DNA of 38,572 bases from JAFGLY01 sp041309225 (GTDB lineage Bacteria > Myxococcota_A > UBA796 > JAFGLY01): assembly GCA_041309225.1 (NCBI GenBank), contig JBFYZZ010000077.1, positions 1 through 38,572 of the forward strand, in the 5' to 3' direction. The translations under genes were made by a program, and so were the position numbers. Of the stretch, positions 1-7,674 are shown piece by piece. Below the pieces are notes generated by a model that was not told where the DNA came from, searched no databases, and was given only the letters and a program-made list of their open reading frames with translations. Numbering within the stretch: the stretch's first letter is position 1; every line of letters begins with the position of its first letter.

Positions 1-1
1 G

Positions 2-373
2 CCCCCCGCGGCGCCTCCGGGCCGGCCGGCGCACCGTGGCGCGGCCAAGGCCGCGCAGGCCGTCCTCGACGACCCTATCGCCCAGATCGAGCTCGACGTC
101 GCCCCGCCCCGCATCGTGATCCAATACGCCACCGCCACGGCCTACCGGAGGGACTGGCAGGCCTACCTGAGGAACGATGCGCTCTTCCTCACCATCTCCG
201 GACGCTCTCTCGAACGGGACGCCCGCGTGGAGGTGGAGATCGTGCTCCCCGCGGGCACGCGCGTGGTGAGCGAGGCCCGGGTCGTGCTGCACATGCCCAC
301 CGGGTTCGGCCTCTCGCTGACCCTCACCGCCGAGGCCCGGAAGGCCCTCACGATCGCCTCCGGGCTCGCCTGA
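2..373 (+). CDS. PilZ-like domain protein, C-terminal fragment
   Basis: The frame is open from the window edge to a TGA at 371-373, so this is the 3' end of a larger gene; an internal GTG at 116 is unlikely to be the real start. The last ~75 residues follow the pattern of the second half of a PilZ domain: a short strand ending in the hydrophobic run ALFLTISG, then a VEVEIVLPAG strand, a VVSEARVVLH strand and a final GFGLSLTLT strand. PilZ domains typically bind cyclic di-GMP, but the arginine motif and N-terminal half lie outside the window, so binding cannot be judged. Residues before this are Ala/Pro/Gly-rich and look like a linker. A diguanylate cyclase lies 6 kb downstream, which is compatible with, but does not prove, a c-di-GMP role. 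The family call is tentative. Confidence 0.5.
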   Translation, partial: PPAAPPGRPAHRGAAKAAQAVLDDPIAQIELDVAPPRIVIQYATATAYRRDWQAYLRNDALFLTISGRSLERDARVEVEIVLPAGTRVVSEARVVLHMPTGFGLSLTLTAEARKALTIASGLA

Positions 374-416
374 CCCCCCGCTCCCCTGCCGGCGCTCGGA
401 CCGGCGCGGTACGTGG

Positions 417-422
417 TATACC
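417..422 (+). promoter_or_regulatory. -10-like element upstream of the OmpA-family gene
   Basis: TATACC fits a sigma-70-type -10 hexamer. Transcription would start near 429, which leaves a TTG at 446 preceded by GGGAG as the first usable start codon and excludes the GTG at 413, which lies inside the element. No convincing -35 box is seen 16-18 bases upstream. Confidence 0.35.
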
Positions 423-445
423 TGGGATCCACGCGGGAGTCCGCC

Positions 446-3433
446 TTGCCTCTCCTCGTCGCCGGCGCCTCGATCGCCCTTCTCGTCCCCGTCGCCGGCG
501 CTTGGCCGGTGGCCGACGCCTGGCTGCCCCTCGAGATCGGCGCCACGGTCCCCGAGGAGCCCGAGGGCGACGTGGTGGACCTGCCCGGCGAGGGCGCCCG
601 GGATCTCGTCGGCAGCGGCTCGAGCCCCTGCGGATGGTGGGCCTTCGACGAGGTTTCGTGGTACTTCCGCTTGCGCGTGGCGGCCTCGCCCGAGGACGCC
701 TCCTGGTCCGGGGCCTGGGGTCTCGTGCTCGACACCGACGCCTCGGCCTCGGCCTTCGAGTTCGCGGTCTGCGTCGTGGACGGGGCGTCGGCGCTCGTGG
801 TGCGGGCCCCGGCCGGTACCGACCCCGGGCTCGACGCCGGGCTCGGCCCGGACGCCCTCTCGTGGGCCGATCCCGTCGCGTCCGACCATGTGCGGGTGGC
901 GACCGCCCCGCGCTCCACGGGTTCCCTCCCGGATGCGTTCGTGGACCTCGCCCTCGACCGCGACGCGCTGTACGCCGGCACAGGCGTCAGCGAGTGGTCC
1001 CGCCTGCGCATCGCCGTGGCCACCTCCATCGATTCCACCTGCGCGTCCCTCGACGCCGACGGGGCCGGACGCGACGACACCGCCGGGGTGGGCCCGGTGG
1101 CCGACTACCTCTCCGACACCGTGAGCATCGACGCCGACGGCGACGATCTCGACTGGTACGGCGAGAAGGCGGCCGGATCCGATCCCCTGGACGGGGACTC
1201 CGACCACGACGGCCTCGGCGACGGGGCCGAGGTCCACGTCTGGGGGACCGATCCGACCAGCTCCGATACCGACGGTGACGGACTTTCCGACGGATCCGAG
1301 CTCCAGACGTGGAACACGAGCCCCAGCAACGCCGACTCCGACGGCGACGGCCTCTCCGACGGCGACGAGGTGCTCGTGTACGGTACCAACCCGAACCTGA
1401 ACGACAGCGACCAGGACGGCATCCGCGACGGCGACGAGGTCGCCTGCACGCTGGGCGGGCCCGGGAACGACCGCGACAACGACGGCATCTCCGACCGCAG
1501 CGAGGGCAGCGGCGACACCGACCTCGACGGCTGGGCCGACTTCTGCGACACGGACGCGGACGGGGACGGCGTCCCCGACAGCGAAGAAGGGGAGGACGAC
1601 GTGGACTGCGACGGCATTCCCGACTTCCAGGACAGCGACGACACCGACCACGAGTGCGCGGACACGGGCCCCGACACCGCCGGGGACGACACCTCCGCGA
1701 CCGGCGACACGGCCTGCGAGGGCGCCGACTGCGACGAGGGCGACGGGGGTCGGGACTGCGGCTGCGCGACCCCCGGTCGGGGCGGCGCCGGTCTCGGCCT
1801 CCTGCTCGCCGCGGTCGCCGTCGGCCTCCGGCGCCGACCGATCGCCAGGAAGCTCGCCGCGGTCGCGGCGGCGCTCCTTCTCGCCGTCCCCGCCGCCCGG
1901 GCCCAGGGCGTGGATGCCCGGCACCTGCTGCCGTCCGTGGATGGACGCGCCTTCGTGGTCCTCGACGACTCCCCCGTGGGGCGGGCGGGTCCGGGCGGAG
2001 GCCTGCTCTTCTCGTGGGCCGACGATCCCGTCGTCTGGCGGCCCGACGCCGGTCCCGCGGAACCCCTCGTGTCGGGGCTGGGCGTCGTGGATGTCCTCGG
2101 GTTCTGGAACGCCGGCGCCTTCCGGATCGGCTTCGACGTCCCGTTCGTGCCCTTCGCCATCGGCGACGCCGTCTCCGGCGGCCACCTGCTCGGCGACGTC
2201 TCCCTCGACGCCCGGGCCTCCCTCCTCGACCGGCGGGAGCACCCCGTGGGTGTGTCCGCCAGCGTCCGGGCCGACCTGCCCACCGGTCGGCCCGAGGCCT
2301 GGGTCGGCGACGGCGTCCCCGGTGCGCGTGCCCTCCTCGGGATCACCACGGGCCGGCGCTTCGTGCTCGCCGCCAACGCCGGCGTCGCCACCGGGGCGTC
2401 CGACGCCCTCTCCGAGGCGTACGGCCTGGAGTGGGGGCCCCGGGCCCTCTTCGGGGCCGGCGCCAGTGTCCCCCTCGCCCGGGCCGCCCGGGTGTCGGGC
2501 GAGGTGTTCGGCGAGCTCCTGCTCGGCAACGACGGCGAGCCCGGCGCCCTCCCCGTCGAGGGCCTCCTCGCGCTCCGGCTCGTCCCGCACGCCGACCTCC
2601 TGGTCACGGTGGGCGGGGGCGCGGGCCTCACCGGCGGCGTGGGCAGCCCGGATCTGCGCGCGATCGCGGGCGTCGCCTGGGTGCCTCCGGCCCGCGACCT
2701 CGGATCCGCCCGGGCGGCGGCCGACCGCGACGGCGACGGTGTCCTCGACGTAGACGACCGCTGCCCGGAACGTCCCGGTCCTGCCGAGTACCAGGGCTGT
2801 CCCTCCCCGGGTCCCGGCACCGGGTCGGGCATGCTCGTGGTCACCGCCGTGGATCCCGGCGGCGCCGCGGTTCCGGCCGGCCTCCACATCCTGGGTCCCG
2901 GCGGCCGGCGCATCCCGGCCGAGCCCGACGGCGTGCTGGAGGTGCCGCTCCCCGTGGGCACCTACGAGATCGTGGTCATGGCCGACGGCTACGCCTCCCA
3001 CCGCACCACCGCCCGCATCGAGGTGAGGGGGTCCACCCGCGTGGAGGTGGTGCTCAAGCCGGCTCGCGTCCGGCTGGAGGGCGAGCGCATCGTCATCCTC
3101 GACAAGGTGTTCTTCGAGCTCGACAGCGCGGTCATCCGGCCCGAGAGCCTGCCCCTCCTCGACGAGGTGGTGCTCACGCTCCAGGAGCACGACGAAATCC
3201 TCCTCGTCGAGATCCAGGGCCACACCGACGACCAGGGGGAGGATCGCTACAACCTCGAGCTGTCCCAGCGACGGGCCGAGAGCGTCATGGCCTACCTGGT
3301 GCGCTCGGGCGTCAACCCCGAGCGGCTGATCGGGCGGGGCTACGGGGAGACCCGACCCCTCCAGCCCGGCGTCTCCGAGGAGGCCCGGGCCTTCAACCGG
3401 AGGGTGGAGTTCCACATCCTCAAGCGCCGGTAG
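446..3433 (+). CDS. OmpA-family outer-membrane protein fused to an N-terminal Ca-repeat surface protein
   Basis: I place the start at TTG 446 (995 aa) because GGGAG sits 6 bases upstream and a signal peptide (MPLLVAGASIALL) begins there; a GTG at 413 is the alternative. In order: signal peptide; ~200 aa unidentified domain; residues ~228-405 with Asp-rich thrombospondin type 3-like repeats (DTDGDGLSDG, DSDGDGLSDG); an acidic Asp/Thr linker; Cys pair CGC, a hydrophobic stretch and RRR at ~436-465, resembling a MYXO-CTERM sorting signal; then a second signal-peptide-like stretch ending AARA|Q near 487; a ~270 aa probable beta-barrel; DRDGDGVLDVDDRCP; a PEGA-like domain (~800-875); and an OmpA peptidoglycan-binding domain (~880-995) with GHTDDQGEDRYN and LSQRRAES. 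The OmpA domain should tether the outer membrane to peptidoglycan. The internal sorting signal and second signal peptide, without a stop or usual start codon between them, are odd. The MopE lipoprotein gene follows after 5 bases. Confidence 0.8.
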   Translation: MPLLVAGASIALLVPVAGAWPVADAWLPLEIGATVPEEPEGDVVDLPGEGARDLVGSGSSPCGWWAFDEVSWYFRLRVAASPEDASWSGAWGLVLDTDASASAFEFAVCVVDGASALVVRAPAGTDPGLDAGLGPDALSWADPVASDHVRVATAPRSTGSLPDAFVDLALDRDALYAGTGVSEWSRLRIAVATSIDSTCASLDADGAGRDDTAGVGPVADYLSDTVSIDADGDDLDWYGEKAAGSDPLDGDSDHDGLGDGAEVHVWGTDPTSSDTDGDGLSDGSELQTWNTSPSNADSDGDGLSDGDEVLVYGTNPNLNDSDQDGIRDGDEVACTLGGPGNDRDNDGISDRSEGSGDTDLDGWADFCDTDADGDGVPDSEEGEDDVDCDGIPDFQDSDDTDHECADTGPDTAGDDTSATGDTACEGADCDEGDGGRDCGCATPGRGGAGLGLLLAAVAVGLRRRPIARKLAAVAAALLLAVPAARAQGVDARHLLPSVDGRAFVVLDDSPVGRAGPGGGLLFSWADDPVVWRPDAGPAEPLVSGLGVVDVLGFWNAGAFRIGFDVPFVPFAIGDAVSGGHLLGDVSLDARASLLDRREHPVGVSASVRADLPTGRPEAWVGDGVPGARALLGITTGRRFVLAANAGVATGASDALSEAYGLEWGPRALFGAGASVPLARAARVSGEVFGELLLGNDGEPGALPVEGLLALRLVPHADLLVTVGGGAGLTGGVGSPDLRAIAGVAWVPPARDLGSARAAADRDGDGVLDVDDRCPERPGPAEYQGCPSPGPGTGSGMLVVTAVDPGGAAVPAGLHILGPGGRRIPAEPDGVLEVPLPVGTYEIVVMADGYASHRTTARIEVRGSTRVEVVLKPARVRLEGERIVILDKVFFELDSAVIRPESLPLLDEVVLTLQEHDEILLVEIQGHTDDQGEDRYNLELSQRRAESVMAYLVRSGVNPERLIGRGYGETRPLQPGVSEEARAFNRRVEFHILKRR

Positions 3434-3438
3434 CGATC

Positions 3439-5025
3439 GTGGCCCTCCCCCTCGCCCTGCTCGCGGCCGGTTGCGCGTGGGTGACCGCCGACGAGTTCCG
3501 GGCCCTCGAGGGCCGCTGCGACGCCGACACCGGGGCCGACACCGGCACCTGCGACGCCACCTGGTACCGCGACGCCGACGGAGACGGCTACGGCAGCGCC
3601 GCCTCGTCCCGCACCGGCTGCGATCCGGGTGACGGCTGGGTCGCCGACGCCACCGACTGCGACGATGGCGAGCCCGGCGTCCACCCCGGGGCACCCGAGG
3701 AGTGCGGCAACGGCCTGGACGACGACTGCGACGAGGTCCCGACCGACTGCCGGCGGGAGGGCGAGCAGGGTCCCGACCGCGCCTGGGCAGGCGCCCTCTC
3801 GGGCGGCCGGGCGGGCACCGCGCTCCTCGCGGGCGACTGGGACGGCGACGGCCTCGCCGACCTGATCGTCGGGGCGCCCGGCGCCCTGTCCGACGCCGGC
3901 GTGCTCCACGTGGTGCGCGGTCCCGAGTTGGGACCGGGCGGCCTGGACGACGCCGACGCGACGGCGATCGGCCCCTTTGCGGGCAGCCACGCCGGGGTCG
4001 CCCTGGCCCTCGCCGGCGATCTCGACGGCGACGGCCGGGTGGACGTCGTCGTCGGCCAGGACGGGGGGGACGAGGGGCTGGCGCCGGCCGGCGTGCTCCT
4101 GGTGGACGGCGGCGGCCCGGGGGCGCAGGAGCTCTCGTCCCTGGCCCGCGTCACGTTCGAGGCCTTCGATCCCCGGACGCGTTTCGGGGCGGCGGTCGCG
4201 GCGGGCTCGGACGTCACCGGCGACGGCGTGGCCGACGTCCTCGTCGGGGCCCCCGCATACGACGGCTTCGCGTGCATCCTGGCCGGCCCGCTCGTCGAGG
4301 CTCCCGACTGGGATCACCTCACGGGGTGGGTGTTTGGGGGTCGGGACGCCCACCTCGGCGCCTCCGTGGCCCTCCCCGGCGACGTCAACGGCGACGGGGC
4401 CGACGACCTCGTGGTCGGGGCCCCCGGCGCGGCGGGCGGAGGGGAGGTGGTGCTCGCCCTGGGTCCGGTGGCGACCGAGGTCCTGTCGAAGGACATCGAC
4501 GCCCGCCTCGCGGCCCCGGCCACGGGCGACGGGCTCGGCGTGGTGGTCCGGGCGGGCGACCTCGACGGCGACGGCCGCGACGAGGTCCTGGTCGGGGCCC
4601 CCGGCGCCTCGGGCGGTGCGGGGTCCGCCTGGGTCCTGGCGGGCGATCTCGAGCCCTGGAGCGGGCTCGGCGACGCCGTCCTCCGGGTGGACGGCAGCGG
4701 CGCCGACGCCGCCGGGACCGCCATCGCCGCGGCCGACCTCGATGCCGACGGCCGGCCCGACCTCGCCGTCGGCTGCCCCGGTGCGGAGGGCGGCGAGGGC
4801 CGGGTGGCGGTTCTCTACGGCCCGTTGGCGGATCCCGGGGGCGTGGTGCTCGCCCGCGACGCTGCCCTCCAGATCCTCCCCGGCGACGCGGCCGGTGCGT
4901 TCGGGGCGAGCCTGGCCGGCGGGAGCGATCTCGACGGTGACGGCACCGCCGACCTGGTCGCAGGCGCACCCGCCGCGGCGTCGGGGGCCGGCGCCGTGGC
5001 GATCCTGCTGGGGCTGGGGCCCTAG
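3439..5025 (+). CDS. Lipoprotein with MopE-type motif and seven FG-GAP repeats
   Basis: 528 aa from GTG 3439, five bases after the upstream stop. The N-terminus MALPLALLAAGC carries a lipobox with Cys12, followed by an Asp-Thr-Gly linker. Next is one MopE-type metal-binding motif: DADGDGYG, then DCDDGEPGVHPGAPEECGNG and DDDCDE. MopE motifs take their name from the copper-binding protein of Methylococcus. From about residue 130 to the end there are seven FG-GAP repeats, each with an Asp-rich loop such as DWDGDGLADLIVGAPG, DLDGDGRDEVLVGAPG or DLDADGRPDLAVGCPG. Seven is the number of blades in an integrin-alpha propeller, so a closed Ca-binding propeller displayed on the cell envelope is likely. 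The signal peptide is very short and lacks a charged N-region, and I see no Shine-Dalgarno sequence, so translation may be coupled to the OmpA gene or the start may be non-canonical. Ligand unknown. Confidence 0.8.
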   Translation: MALPLALLAAGCAWVTADEFRALEGRCDADTGADTGTCDATWYRDADGDGYGSAASSRTGCDPGDGWVADATDCDDGEPGVHPGAPEECGNGLDDDCDEVPTDCRREGEQGPDRAWAGALSGGRAGTALLAGDWDGDGLADLIVGAPGALSDAGVLHVVRGPELGPGGLDDADATAIGPFAGSHAGVALALAGDLDGDGRVDVVVGQDGGDEGLAPAGVLLVDGGGPGAQELSSLARVTFEAFDPRTRFGAAVAAGSDVTGDGVADVLVGAPAYDGFACILAGPLVEAPDWDHLTGWVFGGRDAHLGASVALPGDVNGDGADDLVVGAPGAAGGGEVVLALGPVATEVLSKDIDARLAAPATGDGLGVVVRAGDLDGDGRDEVLVGAPGASGGAGSAWVLAGDLEPWSGLGDAVLRVDGSGADAAGTAIAAADLDADGRPDLAVGCPGAEGGEGRVAVLYGPLADPGGVVLARDAALQILPGDAAGAFGASLAGGSDLDGDGTADLVAGAPAAASGAGAVAILLGLGP

Positions 5026-5028
5026 GGC

Positions 5029-6477
5029 CTAGTTGATCGGGTCGGGGGTGACGTACACGGCCCCGAAGTAGTACTGGCTGGCGTCGTGGAGGCCACCCGC
5101 GTCCTCGTTCACGACCTCGACGTAGACGTTGGCGTTGCCCGTGAGCTCGAGATCCCAGATCTCGGGGCTGTCGAGGCCCTTGCCGACCGGGTTCGCAGAG
5201 GCCGTGTCGAGCTCGGTGAAGCTGCCGCCTCCGGCGTCCGCGTAGACGGTGATCTTCGCGTCGAGCAGCGAGCCCTGGACGTCGGTCTCGAGGTAGACCG
5301 AGAGGTACATGCCATCGAGGCCGCCCACGTCGCCCGAGATCACCTTGAAGTTGTCGGCGGAGTCGTCGACGGAGTCGAGCGCGCCGGCGAACCGGCCGGA
5401 GTAATAGCCGGGGAGGTCCGTCTCGTTGTACTCCTCCATCGTGACCGTGTTGGCGAGGCCCATGGGCTGGTTCAGCTCGGTCTCGTAATCGGCCAGGGTG
5501 TCTTGCCAGCCGATGAGCATCCCGGGGTAGAAGTACCCGGCCGCGTCGCCGCCGGCCCCGCTCGCGTCGGTGACCTCGAGGTAGTACTCGACCTTTCCGG
5601 GGATCCGGTAGGTGATTCCGCCGGGGTAGATGAACCCGAAGTCCATCCAGGGGTACACGCCCGGGTCGGTGGTCTCGCCCAGCACGTTGAGGTCCGCATC
5701 GAGGAGGCGAAGCTTCGGGGTGAGCACGCCCCAGGACTGCGGCCAGAACGACATCTGGAGGTAGTACGCGTGATCGCCGAAGATCGGGTACAGGTCGACG
5801 TCGCCCGCGCTCTCGATCTGGCCGAAGAAGAGGCTGGTGAATTCATCGAACCAGTTCGCGTAGTAGGGACCGTCCTTCTTCAGGGCCTTGGCCACCTGCT
5901 CGGGGGTGTCGTTGGGGCCCCACTCGTTCACGGTGAAGTGGGCCACGTTGATCCCGTACTCGAACGTGGCTCCGCCCGTGGCCCCCGTGGAGGTGGGATC
6001 CCAGTCGCTCCACTCGAGAACCTCGACGTAGTAGCCGTCGGGATCGACCGCCTGCCAGATGAGGCCCGAGTCGGTCTCCCAGTAGCGGTAGGGCATGTCG
6101 TCGTTGTCGGCGAGGAGGGTGCCCTCGCTGTCGTAGACGCGGATCACGGTGTCGCAGACGACCTCGCCGTGGGTGTAGTAGGAGTCGGTGTAGGCCAGGA
6201 CCACGTTCCCGACCGCGGGCTGGACGAAGTAGAAGTCGCGGTCCCCGGCCGGATCGATGGCGTCCTCGTAGTAGGCGTACTGGTCCTCGTCGAACGTGAG
6301 GGCCATGGCGGTGGCGACATCGTCGCCCGGTTCGACCGTCGGGGTCCCGGTGTCGTCGGTGTCGTCGGGGCCGGTGTCGTCCGTGGGGCCGGTGTCGTCG
6401 ATCGGCTCGTCCTGCGGGCAGCCGAGGAGCAGGAGCCCGAGGCTGGAGAGAAGGACGAGGGAGAGGGCGCGGTGCAT
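5029..6477 (-). CDS. Lipoprotein with PPC-like beta-sandwich domain
   Basis: 482 aa from ATG 6475-6477, chosen because AGGAGG (6482-6487) lies 4 bases upstream and a lipoprotein signal peptide follows, with Cys20 in LLLLGC. Then comes a low-complexity Asp-Thr-Gly linker (residues ~25-50). Residues ~60-180 resemble a pre-peptidase C-terminal (PPC) domain: DRDFYFVQPAVGNVVLAY, then TVIRVYDSEGTLLADND, and the closing GYYVEVLEW. A second similar unit around 230-340 has DVDLYPIFGDHAYYLQM, LRLLDADLNVLGETTD and a VEYYLEVTD strand. A third may cover 380-480. PPC domains usually accompany secreted proteases, but I see no peptidase motif. The protein is rich in Tyr, Trp and Asp. It converges with the FG-GAP lipoprotein gene (3 bases between stops) and is divergent from the diguanylate cyclase gene. 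Function unknown. Confidence 0.75.
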   Translation of the reverse strand: MHRALSLVLLSSLGLLLLGCPQDEPIDDTGPTDDTGPDDTDDTGTPTVEPGDDVATAMALTFDEDQYAYYEDAIDPAGDRDFYFVQPAVGNVVLAYTDSYYTHGEVVCDTVIRVYDSEGTLLADNDDMPYRYWETDSGLIWQAVDPDGYYVEVLEWSDWDPTSTGATGGATFEYGINVAHFTVNEWGPNDTPEQVAKALKKDGPYYANWFDEFTSLFFGQIESAGDVDLYPIFGDHAYYLQMSFWPQSWGVLTPKLRLLDADLNVLGETTDPGVYPWMDFGFIYPGGITYRIPGKVEYYLEVTDASGAGGDAAGYFYPGMLIGWQDTLADYETELNQPMGLANTVTMEEYNETDLPGYYSGRFAGALDSVDDSADNFKVISGDVGGLDGMYLSVYLETDVQGSLLDAKITVYADAGGGSFTELDTASANPVGKGLDSPEIWDLELTGNANVYVEVVNEDAGGLHDASQYYFGAVYVTPDPIN

Positions 6478-6529
6478 GGATCCTCCTGCGGCCCGCGGGA
6501 TGCGGACCTGGCGTGCCGGGTCACTGAGT

Positions 6530-6558
6530 ACCTTAGAGGCACCGACGGCGACGTGCAA
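6530..6558 (-). promoter_or_regulatory. Sigma-70-type promoter of the PPC-like lipoprotein gene
   Basis: Read on the minus strand: TTGCAC (6558-6553), exactly 17 bases, then TAAGGT (6535-6530). The start codon is about 53 bases downstream with AGGAGG before it. Confidence 0.6.
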
Positions 6559-6573
6559 GGGCCGGGAGGGGAA

Positions 6574-6609
6574 GAACCGCGGGTTTCCTGCCCGGACTGC
6601 GCACGGTTC
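6574..6609. promoter_or_regulatory. Inverted repeat between two divergent promoters
   Basis: GAACCG (6574-6579) and CGGTTC (6604-6609) form a perfect 6-base inverted repeat, 24 bases apart. It sits between the -35 boxes of the two divergent promoters, where a shared regulator could bind. This is a position-based suggestion; a repeat this short can arise by chance in GC-rich DNA. Confidence 0.25.
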
Positions 6610-6628
6610 CGGGCCGGAGCGTCCCGGA

Positions 6629-6657
6629 TGGACGGGCCGGGTGGGACGACCTAAGCT
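6629..6657 (+). promoter_or_regulatory. Putative promoter of the diguanylate cyclase gene
   Basis: TGGACG (6629-6634), 17 bases, TAAGCT (6652-6657). The expected transcription start falls at about 6664, the GTG start of the gene, so the mRNA would have no leader. Confidence 0.4.
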
Positions 6658-6663
6658 CCACCC

Positions 6664-7674
6664 GTGGCCAGCGGAGCACGCCCGCGGAGATCCGGAGGCG
6701 TCCCCCCCGGAGGGGACCCGGAGGTGTCCGGATGGAGCGGGGAGACCGACCGCTTCGAGGTGACGCTCAAGCTCCCCTCGGCCGGGCCACGCGACCGGAG
6801 GGCCGCGCTCACCGCCATCCTCCGGGTGGCGGCGGGCCGGGACCTCCTGGCCTTCGCCGTGGTGCCTCCCGCGGGGTCCGTGGTCGTGGGCCGGGACGAG
6901 GGCGTGGACCTGCGGCTCGCCGACGCCGGCGTCAGCCGCAGGCACGCCCGCGTGGAGTGCTCGTCCCGGGGGGAGTTCCTCGTGGTGGACCTCGGGTCCA
7001 CCAACGGTACGATGGTGAACGGGCGCCCCATCCGGCGGGCCCCGATCGCCCCGGGCGACGACCTGGAGGTGGGCGCGGTGTCGCTGCGCCTGGACCTCGT
7101 GCAGCGAGAGGAACTGGAGCATCTCGAGCGGGTCGCGAGCCGGCTCGCCGAGGCCGGGAGGGACCCGCTCACCGGGCTGCTCACCCGGGCGTGGCTCGAC
7201 GAGGACCTCCCCGCCCTCGCCCACCAGGCCCGGGCTGGCGGCGGGTCCCTGACCTGCATGTTCGTGGACATCGACGAATTCAAGTCGGTGAACGACCGGT
7301 TCGGCCACGCCGTCGGCGACGACGTGCTCCGCACCGTGGCCCGGCTGGCCGTCCTCGACGCCCGGGAGTCCGATCCCTACGTGCGCTACGGTGGGGAGGA
7401 GTTCCTGGCCTTCCTCCTCGACACGTCACTCGAGGGCGGCCTCCGGGCCGCGGAGCGGCTGCGCCGCAGCGTCCAGGGGCACGACTGGGCCCGGATCGCG
7501 CCGGAGCTCCGTGTCACGTGCTCGGCGGGGGTGGCCCAGCTCCGGCCCGCGGAGGATCCGGCCGAGTGGATCGCCCGCGCCGACGCGGCGATGTACGCGG
7601 CCAAGGCCCGCGGTCGGAACCAGGTGTCGGCCGCCGAGGGCAACGGAGGGGCTACACCGGCGGGGAGAGGGTGA
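6664..7674 (+). CDS. FHA-GGDEF diguanylate cyclase
   Basis: 336 aa. Residues ~60-140 form a forkhead-associated (FHA) phosphothreonine-binding domain, with VVVGRDEGVDLRL, SRRHARVE and GSTNGTMVNG. After a short helix, residues ~165-320 form a GGDEF domain: DPLTGLLTR, CMFVDIDEFKSVNDRFGH, then the signature GGEEF at 243-247. The product would be cyclic di-GMP. RESD at 234-237, five residues before GGEEF, matches the RxxD inhibitory site, so product feedback inhibition is expected. There is no membrane segment or receiver domain; input is probably recognition of a phosphorylated partner through the FHA domain. GTG 6664 has no ribosome binding site but fits a leaderless transcript; GTG 6724, with GGAGGGG upstream, is an alternative start that keeps both domains. 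The last 23 bases overlap the convergent SDR gene. Confidence 0.9.
   Translation: MASGARPRRSGGVPPGGDPEVSGWSGETDRFEVTLKLPSAGPRDRRAALTAILRVAAGRDLLAFAVVPPAGSVVVGRDEGVDLRLADAGVSRRHARVECSSRGEFLVVDLGSTNGTMVNGRPIRRAPIAPGDDLEVGAVSLRLDLVQREELEHLERVASRLAEAGRDPLTGLLTRAWLDEDLPALAHQARAGGGSLTCMFVDIDEFKSVNDRFGHAVGDDVLRTVARLAVLDARESDPYVRYGGEEFLAFLLDTSLEGGLRAAERLRRSVQGHDWARIAPELRVTCSAGVAQLRPAEDPAEWIARADAAMYAAKARGRNQVSAAEGNGGATPAGRG

Noticed and set aside
5086..6654. Long plus-strand open frame (522 codons) opposite the PPC-like lipoprotein gene
   Set aside because: Its composition (Val, Gly, Asp, His rich) is the antisense of the minus-strand gene, it has no recognisable motif, and the minus-strand gene has a promoter, ribosome binding site and signal peptide.
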